Numbered from the stretch's first letter, positions 18,005-28,165 are shown. The stretch is DNA of 64,000 nucleotides from Rhizobium lusitanum (GCF_014189535.1 NZ_CP050308.1:3337001-3401000), one strand, 5' to 3'. Numbers and translations: made by a program. Notes: a model not told the origin generated them from the sequence alone.

Positions 18005-18519
18005 TGATCTCTAAGATCCTCGTCAGCGCCTGCCTCATGGGGCATGCCGTCCGATATGACGGCCGCGCCAAACCGCTTCTCCATCCGGCTATCGACCGTT
18101 GGCGCGAAGAGGGAAGGCTCGTCACCATCTGTCCGGAAATGTCGGCAGGCATGGCCGTGCCGCGTCCTCCCGCTGAGATATCGGACGGGGCGACAGGCGA
18201 AGACGTTTTGGCCGGCACCGCTCAGGTGATGGAAATCAGTGGCGGCGATGTCACCGATGGATTTCGTCAAGCCGCCGAGAACGCTCTGGCGCTCGCTAAA
18301 GAAACAGGCTGTCGCTATGCCCTGCTCATCGACGGCAGTCCGTCCTGTGGTTCGGGCTTTATCTATGACGGCACATTTTCCGGTAGCCGGCATCCGGGCG
18401 ATGGCGTCACCGCAGCCTTGCTGAAGCGAGCCGGCATCGAGGTTTATTCCGACCGCGAGATCGACCAGCTGGTCGAGCGGATTGCCGCCGCCGGGGATGT
18501 TTTCAAACGCGGTTCATGA
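18004..18519 (+). CDS. DUF523 domain protein
   Basis: A 171-residue DUF523 protein with the family's conserved cysteine segments: the N-terminal KILVSACLMGHAVRYDG, ICPEMSAGMAVPRPPAEI, and IDGSPSCGSGFIYDG. The conserved Cys residues suggest metal or Fe-S binding, but the family has no established function. It overlaps the preceding gene by one base (TAATG). A hairpin terminator follows at once. Confidence 0.88.
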   Translation: MISKILVSACLMGHAVRYDGRAKPLLHPAIDRWREEGRLVTICPEMSAGMAVPRPPAEISDGATGEDVLAGTAQVMEISGGDVTDGFRQAAENALALAKETGCRYALLIDGSPSCGSGFIYDGTFSGSRHPGDGVTAALLKRAGIEVYSDREIDQLVERIAAAGDVFKRGS

Positions 18520-18525
18520 AAAACG

Positions 18526-18557
18526 AATGCGCCCCCGCTTCTCTTCAGGGGCGCATT
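18526..18557. terminator. Bidirectional hairpin terminator
   Basis: AATGCGCCCC / GGGGCGCATT forms a perfect ten-pair stem with a 12-base loop, between the convergent DUF523 and HPE1-like genes. On the minus strand it is followed by CGTTTTTC, so it best fits the leftward gene. Confidence 0.75.
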
Positions 18558-18631
18558 GGTCCGCCTTGCGGCGGACCCCGTCGACCGAAACTTTGATCGG
18601 GCGGGGCAGGGAACTGGATTGGGAAGCTATC

Positions 18632-19060
18632 TTACTGGCGAAGCTGGAAACCGGAGAGATCGAGCGGCGCGGGTTCCCGTGTCCTGGCGGGCTTGGGCAG
18701 AGCCGCGGTTTTTGCGTTCATGTCGATGCCGTCGGGTGCTATGTTCGCTGCCGCCAGCGCCTCGGGCGTCGGCTTGGAGATGAAGACCACCGGCGAGCCG
18801 CCCATCCAGGCCTCGGTGCGCACCACCTTCTTCTGGCCGTCAATGTCGCGGACGACGATGGATTGCGTGCCCGGCGTCAATTCCGGCACCACATACTCCT
18901 TCTTGACGATTTGCGGCTTGATGGCCGGGCAATCGGCGCAAACCTTGTCGACGATGCTGCCGCCGCCGGTTTGCGTCTTGCTGTCGATGGGTTGGATCGA
19001 CGACGCCATGGCCGAGCCGGCCGCCAGCGCAAATACCAAGGTCAGGAAGAAGGGACGCAT
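18632..19060 (-). CDS. Secreted HPE1-like protein
   Basis: A 142-residue exported protein with a signal peptide (MRPFFLTLVFALAAGSAMA-SS). The mature part carries a Cys pair in DKVCADCPAIKP and the segment GTQSIVVRDIDGQKKVVRTE. It resembles rhizobial proteins annotated as plant-virulence-effector HPE1-like; that name rests on a short domain and does not establish an effector role. It probably lies in the periplasm. It stands alone between a terminator and purD's 3' end. Confidence 0.7.
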   Translation of the reverse strand: MRPFFLTLVFALAAGSAMASSIQPIDSKTQTGGGSIVDKVCADCPAIKPQIVKKEYVVPELTPGTQSIVVRDIDGQKKVVRTEAWMGGSPVVFISKPTPEALAAANIAPDGIDMNAKTAALPKPARTREPAPLDLSGFQLRQ

Positions 19061-19181
19061 AACAAACCACTCCGTCTTATCGTGACTGAGAGATTAGCGC
19101 GTCTTCGTTTCCATCCCGTCAGGAGATTAGGTAAAAGTTTAGTGGAGAACGGAATTCGGGATGGGCTTCCCGGCTACATTT

Positions 19182-20453
19182 TCAGGCCTTTTCCCGCGCG
19201 ATGGCCTGCCAGCCGATGTCGCTGCGGCTGAAGCCGTTTTCCCAGTCTACCTTGTCGGCAAGGGCATAAGCGCGCTTCTGCGCCTCGCTGACGGTTTTGC
19301 CGGTGGCGGTGACATTCAGCACCCGGCCGCCGGTTGCGACCAGCACGCCGTCCTTCAGCGCCGTGCCGGCATGAAACACCTTGGCGCCGTCGCTATCGGC
19401 GGGCAGGGCCGCGATCGGTGTGTTCTTGGCGTAGGCGCCAGGATAGCCCTTCGAGGCCATGACCACGGATAGCGCCACGTCGTCGCTCCATTCGGCGCTG
19501 ACCTGATCCAGCGTGCCGTTGGCGCAGGCGAGAAGCAGCGGTAGTAGGTCGCTCTTCAGCCGCATCATCAGCACCTGGCATTCCGGGTCGCCGAAGCGGA
19601 CATTGTATTCGATCAGTTCCGGTCCCTTGGCGGTAATCATCAGCCCGGCGAAGAAGACGCCGGAGAAGGGATAGCCGCTTTCCGCCATACCGCGCATCGT
19701 CGGCTCGATGATCTCTTTCATGGTCCGCTCAACCATTTCCGCCGTCATGACCGGAGCGGGAGAATAGGCGCCCATGCCGCCGGTATTCGGGCCGGTATCG
19801 CCGTCGCCGACGCGTTTGTGGTCCTGAGCGGTGGCGAGCGCCAGCGCGTGCTTTCCGTCGCTAAGGCAAAAGAAGCTCGCTTCCTCGCCATCGAGATAGG
19901 CCTCGATCACCACTTCCGCGCCGGCCTCGCCAAAAGCCCCTTCGAAGCAGTCATCGACGGCGGCAAGCGCCTCGTCGACTGTCATCGCAACCGTCACGCC
20001 CTTGCCGGCGGCAAGCCCGTCAGCCTTGACGACGATCGGAGCGCCCTGTTCGCGGATATAGGCTTTCGCCTTCGGCGCATTGTTGAAGCGCTGGTAGGCG
20101 CCGGTCGGAATATCGTAGCGGGCGCAGATATCCTTGGTGAAACCCTTGGAGCCCTCGAGCTGGGCGGCGGCCATGGACGGTCCGAAAACGGCGATGTCCT
20201 CGGCGCGTAGCCGGTCGGCAATGCCGGCGACCAGCGGTGCCTCGGGGCCGACGACGACGAAGTCGATGGCCTTTTCCTTACAGAAGGCAACGACGGCGCC
20301 ATGGTCCTCGATATCGATCGCGGCGAGCGTCGCATATTCGGCAATGCCGGGATTGCCGGGTGCGGCATGGAGTTCCGTCATCAGCGGCGATTGCGCCAGT
20401 TTCCAGGCCAGCGCATGCTCGCGTCCGCCCGATCCGATCAACAGAACTTTCAT
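19182..20453 (-). CDS. purD: Phosphoribosylamine-glycine ligase (GAR synthetase)
   Basis: A 423-residue ATP-grasp enzyme catalysing the second step of purine synthesis. Conserved features include the N-terminal [17 protein letters not shown], the ATP-grasp strands [14 protein letters not shown] and [15 protein letters not shown], and the metal/phosphate region [12 protein letters not shown] plus [12 protein letters not shown]. Length and both ends match the family. It stands alone, divergent from tex. Confidence 0.97.
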   Translation of the reverse strand: MKVLLIGSGGREHALAWKLAQSPLMTELHAAPGNPGIAEYATLAAIDIEDHGAVVAFCKEKAIDFVVVGPEAPLVAGIADRLRAEDIAVFGPSMAAAQLEGSKGFTKDICARYDIPTGAYQRFNNAPKAKAYIREQGAPIVVKADGLAAGKGVTVAMTVDEALAAVDDCFEGAFGEAGAEVVIEAYLDGEEASFFCLSDGKHALALATAQDHKRVGDGDTGPNTGGMGAYSPAPVMTAEMVERTMKEIIEPTMRGMAESGYPFSGVFFAGLMITAKGPELIEYNVRFGDPECQVLMMRLKSDLLPLLLACANGTLDQVSAEWSDDVALSVVMASKGYPGAYAKNTPIAALPADSDGAKVFHAGTALKDGVLVATGGRVLNVTATGKTVSEAQKRAYALADKVDWENGFSRSDIGWQAIAREKA

Positions 20454-20698
20454 GGCTTGCCCTCTTCATTAGGTTCTTCTGCGCGGTTAAGGGGGAGAGC
20501 CCAAAGGTCAAGCGGCAAATCCTGTGGAGGCGTGGGCAGCAACATTGCCCTGCCTTTTTATGTCGCTAAAGCGAGATGCTGGTTTTGAGTCGTGATCCCT
20601 CCTCGGATGCCTTGGTTAGCCCGATCTCGCCCGAAACCGCTTCGTACTTTCCGGGATCACGCCTATGGTCCCCCACCGAGTTCAGTTCAGAGAGACAC

Positions 20699-23008
20699 AT
20701 GGCCGCCGACATTCGTTCCCTTGCCGCAACTATCGCCAACGAGATCAATTCGCGCCCCGATCAGGCCAAGGCCGCGATCGAGCTTCTCGATGAAGGCTCG
20801 ACGGTGCCGTTCATCGCCCGCTACCGCAAGGAAGTGACCGGCGGTCTCGATGACGGCCAGTTGCGCACGCTAGCCGAACGCCTGGCCTATCTGCGCGAGC
20901 TGGAAGCCCGCCGCGCCGCCATCGTCGACTCGATCAACGGCCAGGGCAAGATGACCGACGAGTTGATGCGCAAGATCGCCGTGGTCGCCACCAAGGCCGA
21001 GCTGGAAGACCTCTATCTGCCCTATAAGCAGAAGCGTCGCACCCGCGCCGAAATCGCCAGGGAGCGCGGCCTCGGTCCACTTGCCGATACCATTCTCGCC
21101 GACCGTTCCCGGGAGCCGGCGACTCTGGCCGAGGGCTTCCTTACTGCCGATGTGCCGGACGTGAAGACGGCGCTCGAAGGCGCGCGCGACATCATCGCCG
21201 AAGGCATTGCCGAAAATGCCGACCTGCTCGGCAAGCTGCGCACCTACATGAAAACCAATGCCGTCCTGAAGGCCAGGGTCGTTGACGGCAAGCAGGAAGC
21301 TGGCGCTAAATTCTCCGATTATTTCGACCATCAGGAACGTTGGGCAACCGCCCCCGGCCACCGCGCGCTTGCCATGCTGCGCGGCTGGAACGAAGAGTTC
21401 CTGACGCTGACCATCGAAATCGATGTCGATGCCGTCTCTCCCAACAAGCCGGTCGAGCGGATGGTCACCACCGCCTATGAGATCGGCTTAAGCCGCCCCG
21501 GCGACCGCTGGCTGACGGAGGTCGCGAGCTGGACCTGGCGCGTCAAGCTTTCCATGTCGCTGTCGCTCGATCTGATGCGTGAGTTGCGCGAGCGCGCCGA
21601 AGAGGAAGCGATCCACGTTTTCGCCCGCAATCTGAAGGATCTGCTGCTGGCAGCGCCCGCCGGCTCGCGCGCGACCATGGGCCTCGATCCGGGTATCCGC
21701 ACCGGCGTCAAGGTCGCCGTGGTCGACGGCACCGGCAAGGTGCTGGAAACGACGACGGTTTATCCTTTCCCGCCGAGGAACGACGTGCGCGGCACCCAAG
21801 TGACCTTGGCAGCGTTGGTTCGCAAGCACAATGTCGAACTGATCTCCATCGGCAACGGCACCGGTAGCCGCGAGACGGAGAAGCTGGTGGCCGACATGCT
21901 GGCCGACCTGCCGGCACCGAAACCGACCAAGGTCATCGTTTCCGAGGCCGGTGCTTCCATCTACTCGGCCTCCGAGACCGCGGCGCTAGAATTCCCCGAT
22001 CTCGACGTGACGCTGCGCGGCGCCGTCTCCATCGCTCGCCGTCTGCAGGATCCGTTGGCCGAACTCGTCAAGATCGAGCCGAAGTCGATCGGCGTTGGCC
22101 AGTACCAGCATGATGTCGATCAGCTGAAACTGTCGCGCTCGCTGGATGCCGTCGTGGAAGATGCGGTGAACGCCGTCGGCGTCGATCTGAACACGGCGTC
22201 CGCGCCACTGCTGGCCCGCGTCTCCGGCCTCGGACCGTCTATTGCCGACGCGATCGTCAAGCACCGTGACGGTGAAGGTCGCTTCGAGACCCGCCGCGAT
22301 CTCCTTAAGGTCGCCCGCCTCGGCCAGCGCACCTTCGAGCAATGCGCCGGCTTCCTGCGTATCCCGAATGGCAAGGAGCCGCTCGATGCCTCCTCGGTGC
22401 ATCCGGAAGCCTATGGCGTCGCCAAGAAGATCGTTGCCGCCTGCGGCCGCGATCTGCGCAGCGTGATGGGTGACGCGACAGCGCTGAAGGCGGTCGATCC
22501 GCGCCAGTTCATCGATGAGAAATTCGGTCTGCCGACGGTGCGCGACATCATCGCCGAGCTGGAAAAGCCCGGTCGCGACCCGCGCCCGAGCTTCAAGACC
22601 GCGACCTTCGCCGAGGGGATCAACGAGATCAGCGATCTTAAGCCCGGCATGCTGCTGGAGGGGACGGTGACCAACGTCGCCGCCTTCGGTGCCTTCGTCG
22701 ATATCGGAGTTCACCAGGATGGCCTCGTGCATGTCTCGCAGCTTGCCGATCGCTTCGTGAAAGACCCGCACGAGATCGTCAAGGCGGGCGACGTCGTGAA
22801 GGTAAAGGTTGTGGACGTCGACGCCAAACGGAAGCGAATCAGTCTGACGATGCGCAAGGATGGCGGCGCTGAGACCGCCCCGGCTGCGCGTGAGTCGCGA
22901 GAGCAAAATGGCGCGCGCAACGCTAGCGGTAAGAACAACAGCCGCCCGAACACCCCTCAGCAGGGTAGTCTCGGTGCCGCCCTGGCGGACGCGTTCAAAC
23001 GAAAATAA
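20699..23008 (+). CDS. tex: Tex-family S1 RNA-binding transcription accessory protein
   Basis: A 769-residue Tex protein. Domains in order are an N-terminal helix-turn-helix-like region ([17 protein letters not shown]), a YqgF/RNase-H-like domain ([20 protein letters not shown]), helix-hairpin-helix motifs ([20 protein letters not shown]), and a C-terminal S1 domain near residues 640-715 ([18 protein letters not shown]). The tail is charged and low-complexity. Tex binds nucleic acid and affects transcription in several bacteria. The start is the ATG that gives the family N-terminus. Confidence 0.95.
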   Translation: MAADIRSLAATIANEINSRPDQAKAAIELLDEGSTVPFIARYRKEVTGGLDDGQLRTLAERLAYLRELEARRAAIVDSINGQGKMTDELMRKIAVVATKAELEDLYLPYKQKRRTRAEIARERGLGPLADTILADRSREPATLAEGFLTADVPDVKTALEGARDIIAEGIAENADLLGKLRTYMKTNAVLKARVVDGKQEAGAKFSDYFDHQERWATAPGHRALAMLRGWNEEFLTLTIEIDVDAVSPNKPVERMVTTAYEIGLSRPGDRWLTEVASWTWRVKLSMSLSLDLMRELRERAEEEAIHVFARNLKDLLLAAPAGSRATMGLDPGIRTGVKVAVVDGTGKVLETTTVYPFPPRNDVRGTQVTLAALVRKHNVELISIGNGTGSRETEKLVADMLADLPAPKPTKVIVSEAGASIYSASETAALEFPDLDVTLRGAVSIARRLQDPLAELVKIEPKSIGVGQYQHDVDQLKLSRSLDAVVEDAVNAVGVDLNTASAPLLARVSGLGPSIADAIVKHRDGEGRFETRRDLLKVARLGQRTFEQCAGFLRIPNGKEPLDASSVHPEAYGVAKKIVAACGRDLRSVMGDATALKAVDPRQFIDEKFGLPTVRDIIAELEKPGRDPRPSFKTATFAEGINEISDLKPGMLLEGTVTNVAAFGAFVDIGVHQDGLVHVSQLADRFVKDPHEIVKAGDVVKVKVVDVDAKRKRISLTMRKDGGAETAPAARESREQNGARNASGKNNSRPNTPQQGSLGAALADAFKRK

Positions 23009-23108
23009 GGACTTAGCACGAAATATTGCAAGAATATCACACTCTGGCAGCGTTGTTGCCGGAGTGCCACAGAGTGCGAAAAGCTACGCTTGCCACAATG
23101 TTCTGAGA

Positions 23109-23122
23109 CGCTAAAGTTAGCG
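23109..23122. promoter_or_regulatory. Palindrome upstream of cfa
   Basis: CGCTAA-AG-TTAGCG is a perfect 6+6 inverted repeat 31 bases before the cfa ATG, inside its probable promoter or leader. It may be an operator. No regulator can be assigned. Confidence 0.3.
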
Positions 23123-23153
23123 CTATTGTCATGTCATAACATTCGAGGCGTCC

Positions 23154-24413
23154 ATGGCGTCGGCACTGTTCTCTCTTGTCAAAAAACTGGTCCGTAAAGG
23201 CTCCCTGAAACTTACGCTTGCTTCCGGCGAGACGCATATGATCGGCGACGGATCCGGCGAAACAGTCGCCGTCCGTGTTGCCGACCAGCAGGCGGAGGAC
23301 GCGGTTGCGCGCGATCCGACGCTGAAGCTCGGCGAAATGTATATGGAAGGGCGCTTCATTCTCGAGCAGGGGGATATCTATGATTTCCTCGCGCTGGTGA
23401 AGCAGAATACCACCAACGAAATCTTTGATATGCGCATGGCGACGCTGCTGATCGGGCGCATCGTCTGGCAGCAGCTCAAGAGCCGTTCGCCGATCAACCG
23501 CAACAAATACAATGTTGCGCATCACTATGATCTGTCGGCGAAGCTGTTCGATCTCTTCCTTGACGATGATTGGCAATATTCTTGCGCCTATTTCGTGCCG
23601 CCGGGCATCAGCCTGGAGGAGGCACAGGTGGCCAAGAAGCGCCATATCGCCGCCAAGCTGCTGGTCGAGCCCGGCCAGCGCGTGCTGGAGATCGGCTCTG
23701 GCTGGGGCGGCATGGGCATGTACCTTGCCGAAGCCAATCCCGGCCTCGATTTCACCGGCATTACACTGAGTGAAGAGCAGCTCAAGGTCTCGCGCGAGCG
23801 CGCCGCCAAGCGCGGCCTGTCCGATCGCGTCCGCTTCGAGCTGCAGGACTATCGCTACCTCGCCGGCCGAAAGTTCGACCGTATCGTCTCGGTCGGCATG
23901 TTCGAGCATGTCGGCATCGGCGACTACCGCAAATACTTCAACAAGGTTTCGGAGCTGCTCGACGACAACGGTGTCATGGTGCTGCATTCCATCGCGCGTC
24001 CGAAGCCGAGCTTTGCGACCAACGCCTTCATCGAGAAGTATATTTTCCCGGGTGGGTATATTCCCTCGGTGGGTGAGACCCTGCCGCCGCTGGAAAAGGC
24101 CGGGCTCTTGGTCAAGGATGTCGAAATCCTGCCGATGCACTACGCCCATACCCTAAGGCACTGGCGCAACCGTTTCGTGGCGCGCAAGGCCGAGGCCGTC
24201 GCGCTCTACGATGAGAACTTCTTCCGTATGTGGGAGTTCTACCTGGCCGGCTCGGAAATGGGCTTCCGCTGGGATGAGCTCTTCATCATGCAGATCCAGA
24301 TCACCAAGAACCAGTTCGCCGTTCCCGACAACCGCAACTATATCGGCGAGCGGGAGGCCAAGCTCAGGGAGTTCGAGGCGACCCGCGCGCCGCTGGAGAA
24401 GATTGTATTCTGA
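23154..24413 (+). CDS. cfa: Cyclopropane-fatty-acyl-phospholipid synthase
   Basis: A 419-residue SAM-dependent enzyme that adds a methylene bridge to unsaturated phospholipid acyl chains at the inner membrane. The SAM loop VLEIGSGWGGMGMYLAE is near residue 178, followed by SVGMFEHVGIGDY and the C-terminal FRMWEFYLAGSEMGFRW. The N-terminal lipid-binding region is complete. It has its own promoter region with a palindrome and its own terminator. Rhizobia often encode more than one cfa; whether this is the only one cannot be told here. Confidence 0.93.
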   Translation: MASALFSLVKKLVRKGSLKLTLASGETHMIGDGSGETVAVRVADQQAEDAVARDPTLKLGEMYMEGRFILEQGDIYDFLALVKQNTTNEIFDMRMATLLIGRIVWQQLKSRSPINRNKYNVAHHYDLSAKLFDLFLDDDWQYSCAYFVPPGISLEEAQVAKKRHIAAKLLVEPGQRVLEIGSGWGGMGMYLAEANPGLDFTGITLSEEQLKVSRERAAKRGLSDRVRFELQDYRYLAGRKFDRIVSVGMFEHVGIGDYRKYFNKVSELLDDNGVMVLHSIARPKPSFATNAFIEKYIFPGGYIPSVGETLPPLEKAGLLVKDVEILPMHYAHTLRHWRNRFVARKAEAVALYDENFFRMWEFYLAGSEMGFRWDELFIMQIQITKNQFAVPDNRNYIGEREAKLREFEATRAPLEKIVF

Positions 24414-24438
24414 AGGTTTGCTGTTGTTTGAAAGGTTG

Positions 24439-24472
24439 CGCCGGATTTTGGATTTCCAAAGTCCGGCGTTTT
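24439..24472 (+). terminator. Rho-independent terminator of cfa
   Basis: CGCCGGATTTTGGA pairs with TCCAAAGTCCGGCG across a very small loop, with one G-T pair, and is followed by TTTT. It lies 25 bases after the cfa stop. Confidence 0.85.
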
Positions 24473-24508
24473 AGCATTCAGCCTCGCCAGATAGCGAGGA
24501 TATGTGGG

Positions 24509-24940
24509 TTACTTGACCACCTTGAGGGTCACACTCTCATCGCTGACGCTGCTTGCGTACAATACGGTCAGCCGCATGGTGAATTCGTCGGTGCCGGTGA
24601 AACCGGGATCGGACGTATAGTATACCGTCGTGCCTTCAACGGGCTTTCCGCTGCACATATAGGCATCGCTATCCTTGTCGTATTTGACATGAACCGTGCC
24701 ATGTTCGAACGTGACTTTACCGTGGCTGGGCTGTTTGATCACCGCCGCATAGGGATAGGAGTTGAATGTACAGTCGCGCTTGACGGATGCGGTCATTCCC
24801 AGAGCTGTCTTCTTGCCGGAAATCACTTTGTGCGAATATTGATTTTGCTTGGTGCCGGCGAGTGGTGCGCTGACGCAACCTGAAAGTGCCATGCCGACGC
24901 TGAGAAAAGCACTGAGATACATCAAAGATCTGGTTTTCAT
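24509..24940 (-). CDS. Lipoprotein of unknown function
   Basis: A 143-residue protein with a lipoprotein signal: hydrophobic core and lipobox ALSGC. The mature part has two further Cys (RDCTFNSYPYAAV and DAYMCSGKPV) and repeated beta-type segments (HGKVTFEHGTVHVKYD, DPGFTGTDEFTMRL) like bacterial Ig-like or cadherin-like beta sandwiches. I do not recognise a named family. It diverges from the MipA/OmpV gene across a 270-base region. Confidence 0.75.
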   Translation of the reverse strand: MKTRSLMYLSAFLSVGMALSGCVSAPLAGTKQNQYSHKVISGKKTALGMTASVKRDCTFNSYPYAAVIKQPSHGKVTFEHGTVHVKYDKDSDAYMCSGKPVEGTTVYYTSDPGFTGTDEFTMRLTVLYASSVSDESVTLKVVK

Positions 24941-25121
24941 TCCGCTCTCTCGCTTAATTTCTATATGAGAAATTCATTGCCTATGCCCGAACCCTGGTGG
25001 GTACTCTCGATTGAGTAGCGCATGCCGAAATTAAATCGCTGCGACAGATGGGCGCACGCCGGAAGCCAATGCATGTCGTGTTGAAAATTGTGCCATCTAT
25101 CCCGCATTCGGTTGCGCGTGG

Positions 25122-25137
25122 TTAAGGGAGCGGTAAC
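25122..25137 (+). promoter_or_regulatory. Weak CtrA-like half match upstream of the MipA/OmpV gene
   Basis: TTAA-N7-GTAAC differs by one base from the CtrA consensus TTAA-N7-TTAAC and lies 74 bases before the GTG start. Reported as weak; chance cannot be excluded. Confidence 0.25.
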
Positions 25138-25210
25138 GCGATCCGGATAGTTTGAGGCAACTCTCGGAGGCATGTATTGCTCCGTTGTATTGCGTATCAA
25201 GGAGTTGCAT

Positions 25211-26017
25211 GTGTTTGCGAAGTCGCGTCTATTTTTCGCCCTCGGCCTGTTCGCCGCTTCCGCGGGAGCAGTGTCGGCTGCCGACAGTCAGCAGGCCTGG
25301 TCGAATGGCTGGTATCTAAGCGTCGGCGCGGCCGGTTTCTCGGCGCCGAAATTCGAAGGCAGCAGCCACAACAAGCTGCAATGGGTGCCTCTGGTCTCGA
25401 TCGGCAAGGGGCCTGGCCCGCGCTTCTCGTCGCGAAGTGATAACCCTTCGTTCGCGCTGATCGACAATGGCATGTTCCGCGCCGGTATCGTCGGCAAATT
25501 CGTGCCGAGCCGCGATGCCGGCGACGATCGCGAACTGAAAGGCCTGAAGAAGGTTCGGTGGGGTGTGGAAGCCGGTGGTTTCGCCGAGGTCTATCCGACC
25601 GACTGGCTGCGCGCTCGCGTCGAGGTCCGGCAGGGTTTCGGTGCGCATAGTGGCATCGTCGCCGACGCTGCCATTGACGCCTTCACCGACATCGCTCCCG
25701 ACCTGCGCCTTTCCGGCGGCCCGCGCATGACGCTCGCCTCGATGGATTATTTCAACACTTACTACGGCGTCAACGCCCGAGAGTCGGCCGCCTCTGGCCT
25801 CGGCATTTACAAGCCGGGTGGTGGGGTGAAGTCGGTCGGCGCCGGAGGTGCGTTGACCTGGAAGGCAACGCAGAACTGGAGCACGAGCACCTTCGTCGAA
25901 TATAGTCGCTTGACCGGTGCTGCCGCCGATAGCAGCCTGGTGCGCGAACGCGGCAGCCGCAACCAACTGCTGGTCGGCATCTCCGCCACCTACAAATTCG
26001 GCTTCACGACGAACTGA
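25211..26017 (+). CDS. MipA/OmpV-family outer membrane protein
   Basis: A 268-residue outer-membrane beta-barrel of the MipA/OmpV family, with signal peptide FFALGLFAASAGAVSA-AD, alternating-strand segments (WYLSVGAAGFSAPKFEGS) and a C-terminal strand ending in Phe-Gly-Phe (ISATYKFGFTTN). The start is a GTG placed eight bases after AAGGAG; a longer in-frame ATG adds a non-signal extension. Roles suggested for the family include murein-enzyme scaffolding and porin function; neither is shown here. A GC-rich hairpin without a T tract follows the stop. Confidence 0.85.
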   Translation: MFAKSRLFFALGLFAASAGAVSAADSQQAWSNGWYLSVGAAGFSAPKFEGSSHNKLQWVPLVSIGKGPGPRFSSRSDNPSFALIDNGMFRAGIVGKFVPSRDAGDDRELKGLKKVRWGVEAGGFAEVYPTDWLRARVEVRQGFGAHSGIVADAAIDAFTDIAPDLRLSGGPRMTLASMDYFNTYYGVNARESAASGLGIYKPGGGVKSVGAGGALTWKATQNWSTSTFVEYSRLTGAAADSSLVRERGSRNQLLVGISATYKFGFTTN

Positions 26018-26081
26018 GAAAAGCGCGGGGCTGCGGCCCCGCCGCTTGACCGAGTACGGCGGATATCACTACTACTCGCCT

Positions 26082-27041
26082 ATGCAAAAGACAGGCGACA
26101 TCAACGGGCGCGTCGCCGACGCGCCTTCCGGCAACTGGGTTTACCGCATCCTGCCCCCGGCGCTCTGGCCCTATGCGCAGCTCGCGCGCTGGGACAGGCC
26201 GATCGGCTGGCAGCTCCTGATGTGGCCATGCTTCTGGTCGGCGGCGCTGGCCGCCAACGCCGCTGCCCCAATAGGTCAATCGCCCGGCTTTCTGTTGGTC
26301 TACCATCTCTTCCTCTATTTTATCGGCGCGGTCGCCATGCGCGGCGCCGGCTGTGCCTACAATGATCTGGTCGATCACAAGATAGACATGGCCGTGGCCC
26401 GCACGCGCTCGCGCCCGCTGCCGTCGGGCCGGGTGACGCGCTTTCAGACCAAGGTCTTCATAGTGCTACAGGCGCTGGTCGGTCTTCTGGTGCTTCTGCA
26501 ATTCAACTGGTTCGCCGTCATTCTCGGCGTGTTGTCGCTTGGCATCGTCGCGCTCTATCCCTTCGCCAAGCGCTTCACCGACTGGCCGCAGTTTTTCTTA
26601 GGTCTTGCCTTTTCCTGGGGTGCACTAATGGGCTGGGCCGGGTTGTTCGGCAGCCTGTCGCTTGCGCCCATCATGCTTTATGCCGCCGCCATCCTGTGGA
26701 CGATCGGCTACGATACGATCTATGCCCATCAGGATAAGGAGGACGACGAGTTGATCGGCGTGCGCTCCACCGCCCGGCTCTTCGGCGACAAGACCCGCCT
26801 CTGGCTGATCGGTATTTACGGCGCGACGCTGGTGCTCATGTTCTTGGCCTTCGCGCTGGCGGGGGCTGGGTGGCTCTCCTATGTCGGCTTGCTCGTCGCG
26901 GGCGGCATGTTCGCCTACCAGATCGCCGTGCTCGATATCAACGATGGCGAGCAGTGCCGTGCCCTGTTCCTATCCAACAACCGGGTCGGCCTGATCATCT
27001 TCGCCGGCCTGTTTCTGTCGTTTCTGCTTCTCGTTTTCTGA
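26082..27041 (+). CDS. ubiA: 4-hydroxybenzoate polyprenyltransferase
   Basis: UbiA attaches the polyprenyl tail to 4-hydroxybenzoate in ubiquinone synthesis at the inner membrane. The 319-residue protein has about eight membrane helices. The first Asp-rich motif is in GCAYNDLVDHKIDMAVART and the second in GYDTIYAHQDKEDD, both binding the Mg-diphosphate. It uses the product of the polyprenyl synthase at 3.6 kb. The start lies 64 bases after the MipA/OmpV stop. Confidence 0.95.
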   Translation: MQKTGDINGRVADAPSGNWVYRILPPALWPYAQLARWDRPIGWQLLMWPCFWSAALAANAAAPIGQSPGFLLVYHLFLYFIGAVAMRGAGCAYNDLVDHKIDMAVARTRSRPLPSGRVTRFQTKVFIVLQALVGLLVLLQFNWFAVILGVLSLGIVALYPFAKRFTDWPQFFLGLAFSWGALMGWAGLFGSLSLAPIMLYAAAILWTIGYDTIYAHQDKEDDELIGVRSTARLFGDKTRLWLIGIYGATLVLMFLAFALAGAGWLSYVGLLVAGGMFAYQIAVLDINDGEQCRALFLSNNRVGLIIFAGLFLSFLLLVF

Positions 27042-27060
27042 TGAACCTAACCAGCGATGG

Positions 27061-27525
27061 ATGCTTGCCATGGCATGCGATGTCCGACCGGCTCGCGAAA
27101 GTGACGCTGATGCCATCAGCGCCGTGATCCTGTCCGCGCTTCGCGAAACCAACGCAAAAGACTATTCGCAGGATATCATCGCCCGTGTCGCGCAGAGTTT
27201 CAGCCCTGTTGCAGTGCTAAAGCTTCTGGGCAGCCGGACGGTTCTCGTCGCGATGAAAGGCGAGGACGTCGCCGGCACCGCCAGCCTCGACGATGCTGTG
27301 GTTCGCACGGTGTTCGTTTCCCCGGCAGTGCAGGGGCAGGGGGTCGGAACTCTGCTGATGGCAGAGATCGAGCGGATTGCGCGTATTGGGGGCGTCATGC
27401 TCCTGACCGTGCCGTCGTCCGTCACCGCGCAGGCATTTTACGCCAAGCTCGGATTCGAAGCCGTCAGGGACAGTTACCACGAGGATGAGCGGACAATCAT
27501 CATGGAACGCTCGCTGGAGCCATAA
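27061..27525 (+). CDS. GNAT-family N-acetyltransferase
   Basis: A 154-residue GNAT acetyltransferase. The acetyl-CoA-binding motif is VFVSPAVQGQGVGTLLMAEIE, with the pattern Q-G-x-G-V-G, followed by the substrate strand FYAKLGFEAV. The substrate is unknown. A second ATG nine bases later is an equally plausible start. The gene begins 19 bases after ubiA and is probably co-transcribed. Confidence 0.85.
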   Translation: MLAMACDVRPARESDADAISAVILSALRETNAKDYSQDIIARVAQSFSPVAVLKLLGSRTVLVAMKGEDVAGTASLDDAVVRTVFVSPAVQGQGVGTLLMAEIERIARIGGVMLLTVPSSVTAQAFYAKLGFEAVRDSYHEDERTIIMERSLEP

Positions 27526-27529
27526 CGAA

Positions 27530-27562
27530 ATCGGCCGCAGGGCTTAATGCACTACGGCCGAT
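27530..27562. terminator. Hairpin between convergent genes
   Basis: ATCGGCCG / CGGCCGAT forms an eight-pair stem with a 17-base loop, just after the GNAT stop and before the end of the opposing DUF6101 gene. No T tract follows, so the terminator assignment is tentative. Confidence 0.45.
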
Positions 27563-27598
27563 ATCTGACGAATGATGGGATATCAATCCCGGGTAGTT

Positions 27599-28165
27599 TC
27601 AGCGCCGCGCGATGATCTCGCGACCTTCGATCTTCATCTTGAGGCCCAGCGAACCGGTTGTGCGGCGTACTAGGAAGCGCGGACGGCGTTCGGCGAAGTA
27701 GGAGTGGCGGCGGCGCGGCTGGGTATCACGGGCGGCAACCCCGCCCAGATGCTCTTCCAGCGGACGGGCGACGCCATCGGCTTCGATCATCAACATTGGA
27801 ATGCGGAAGGCTTCCGACCACGAGCGCCAGTCGGCGGCGATGTCGCTCAGATCGTGGGCGACGAGGAGAGGGATGCAGAGGTCCGGATCAGAGTGATGCA
27901 ATTCCAGCGTCACGGTGACCTCGCCGTCGCCATGGTCGATGGCACGGGCGGCAACACCCATGAAAGCGCGTTTCGGCAAGGCGACGGACAGCGGCAGGCC
28001 GCTGGACGGGAGGATCTTGCGCAGCACCGCGCCGCGCTCGTCGATCGTGATGGTGACGTCACCCTCGGCACCCCGCATGGCATAGCTGACCTGTTGCGGA
28101 AAGCGCGCCGGATCAAGCCGCAGTGTGTTTCCAGCCCAATCGGGCTTCAGGACGGTATTTGTCAT
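27599..28165 (-). CDS. DUF6101 family protein
   Basis: A 188-residue soluble protein of the rhizobial DUF6101 family, starting MTNTVLKPDWAGNTLRLDP. It has alternating beta-type segments and a basic C-terminal tail (RRRHSYFAERRPRFLVRRT). No function is known. It is convergent with the ubiA-GNAT pair and divergent from the DUF1217 gene. Confidence 0.75.
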   Translation of the reverse strand: MTNTVLKPDWAGNTLRLDPARFPQQVSYAMRGAEGDVTITIDERGAVLRKILPSSGLPLSVALPKRAFMGVAARAIDHGDGEVTVTLELHHSDPDLCIPLLVAHDLSDIAADWRSWSEAFRIPMLMIEADGVARPLEEHLGGVAARDTQPRRRHSYFAERRPRFLVRRTTGSLGLKMKIEGREIIARR

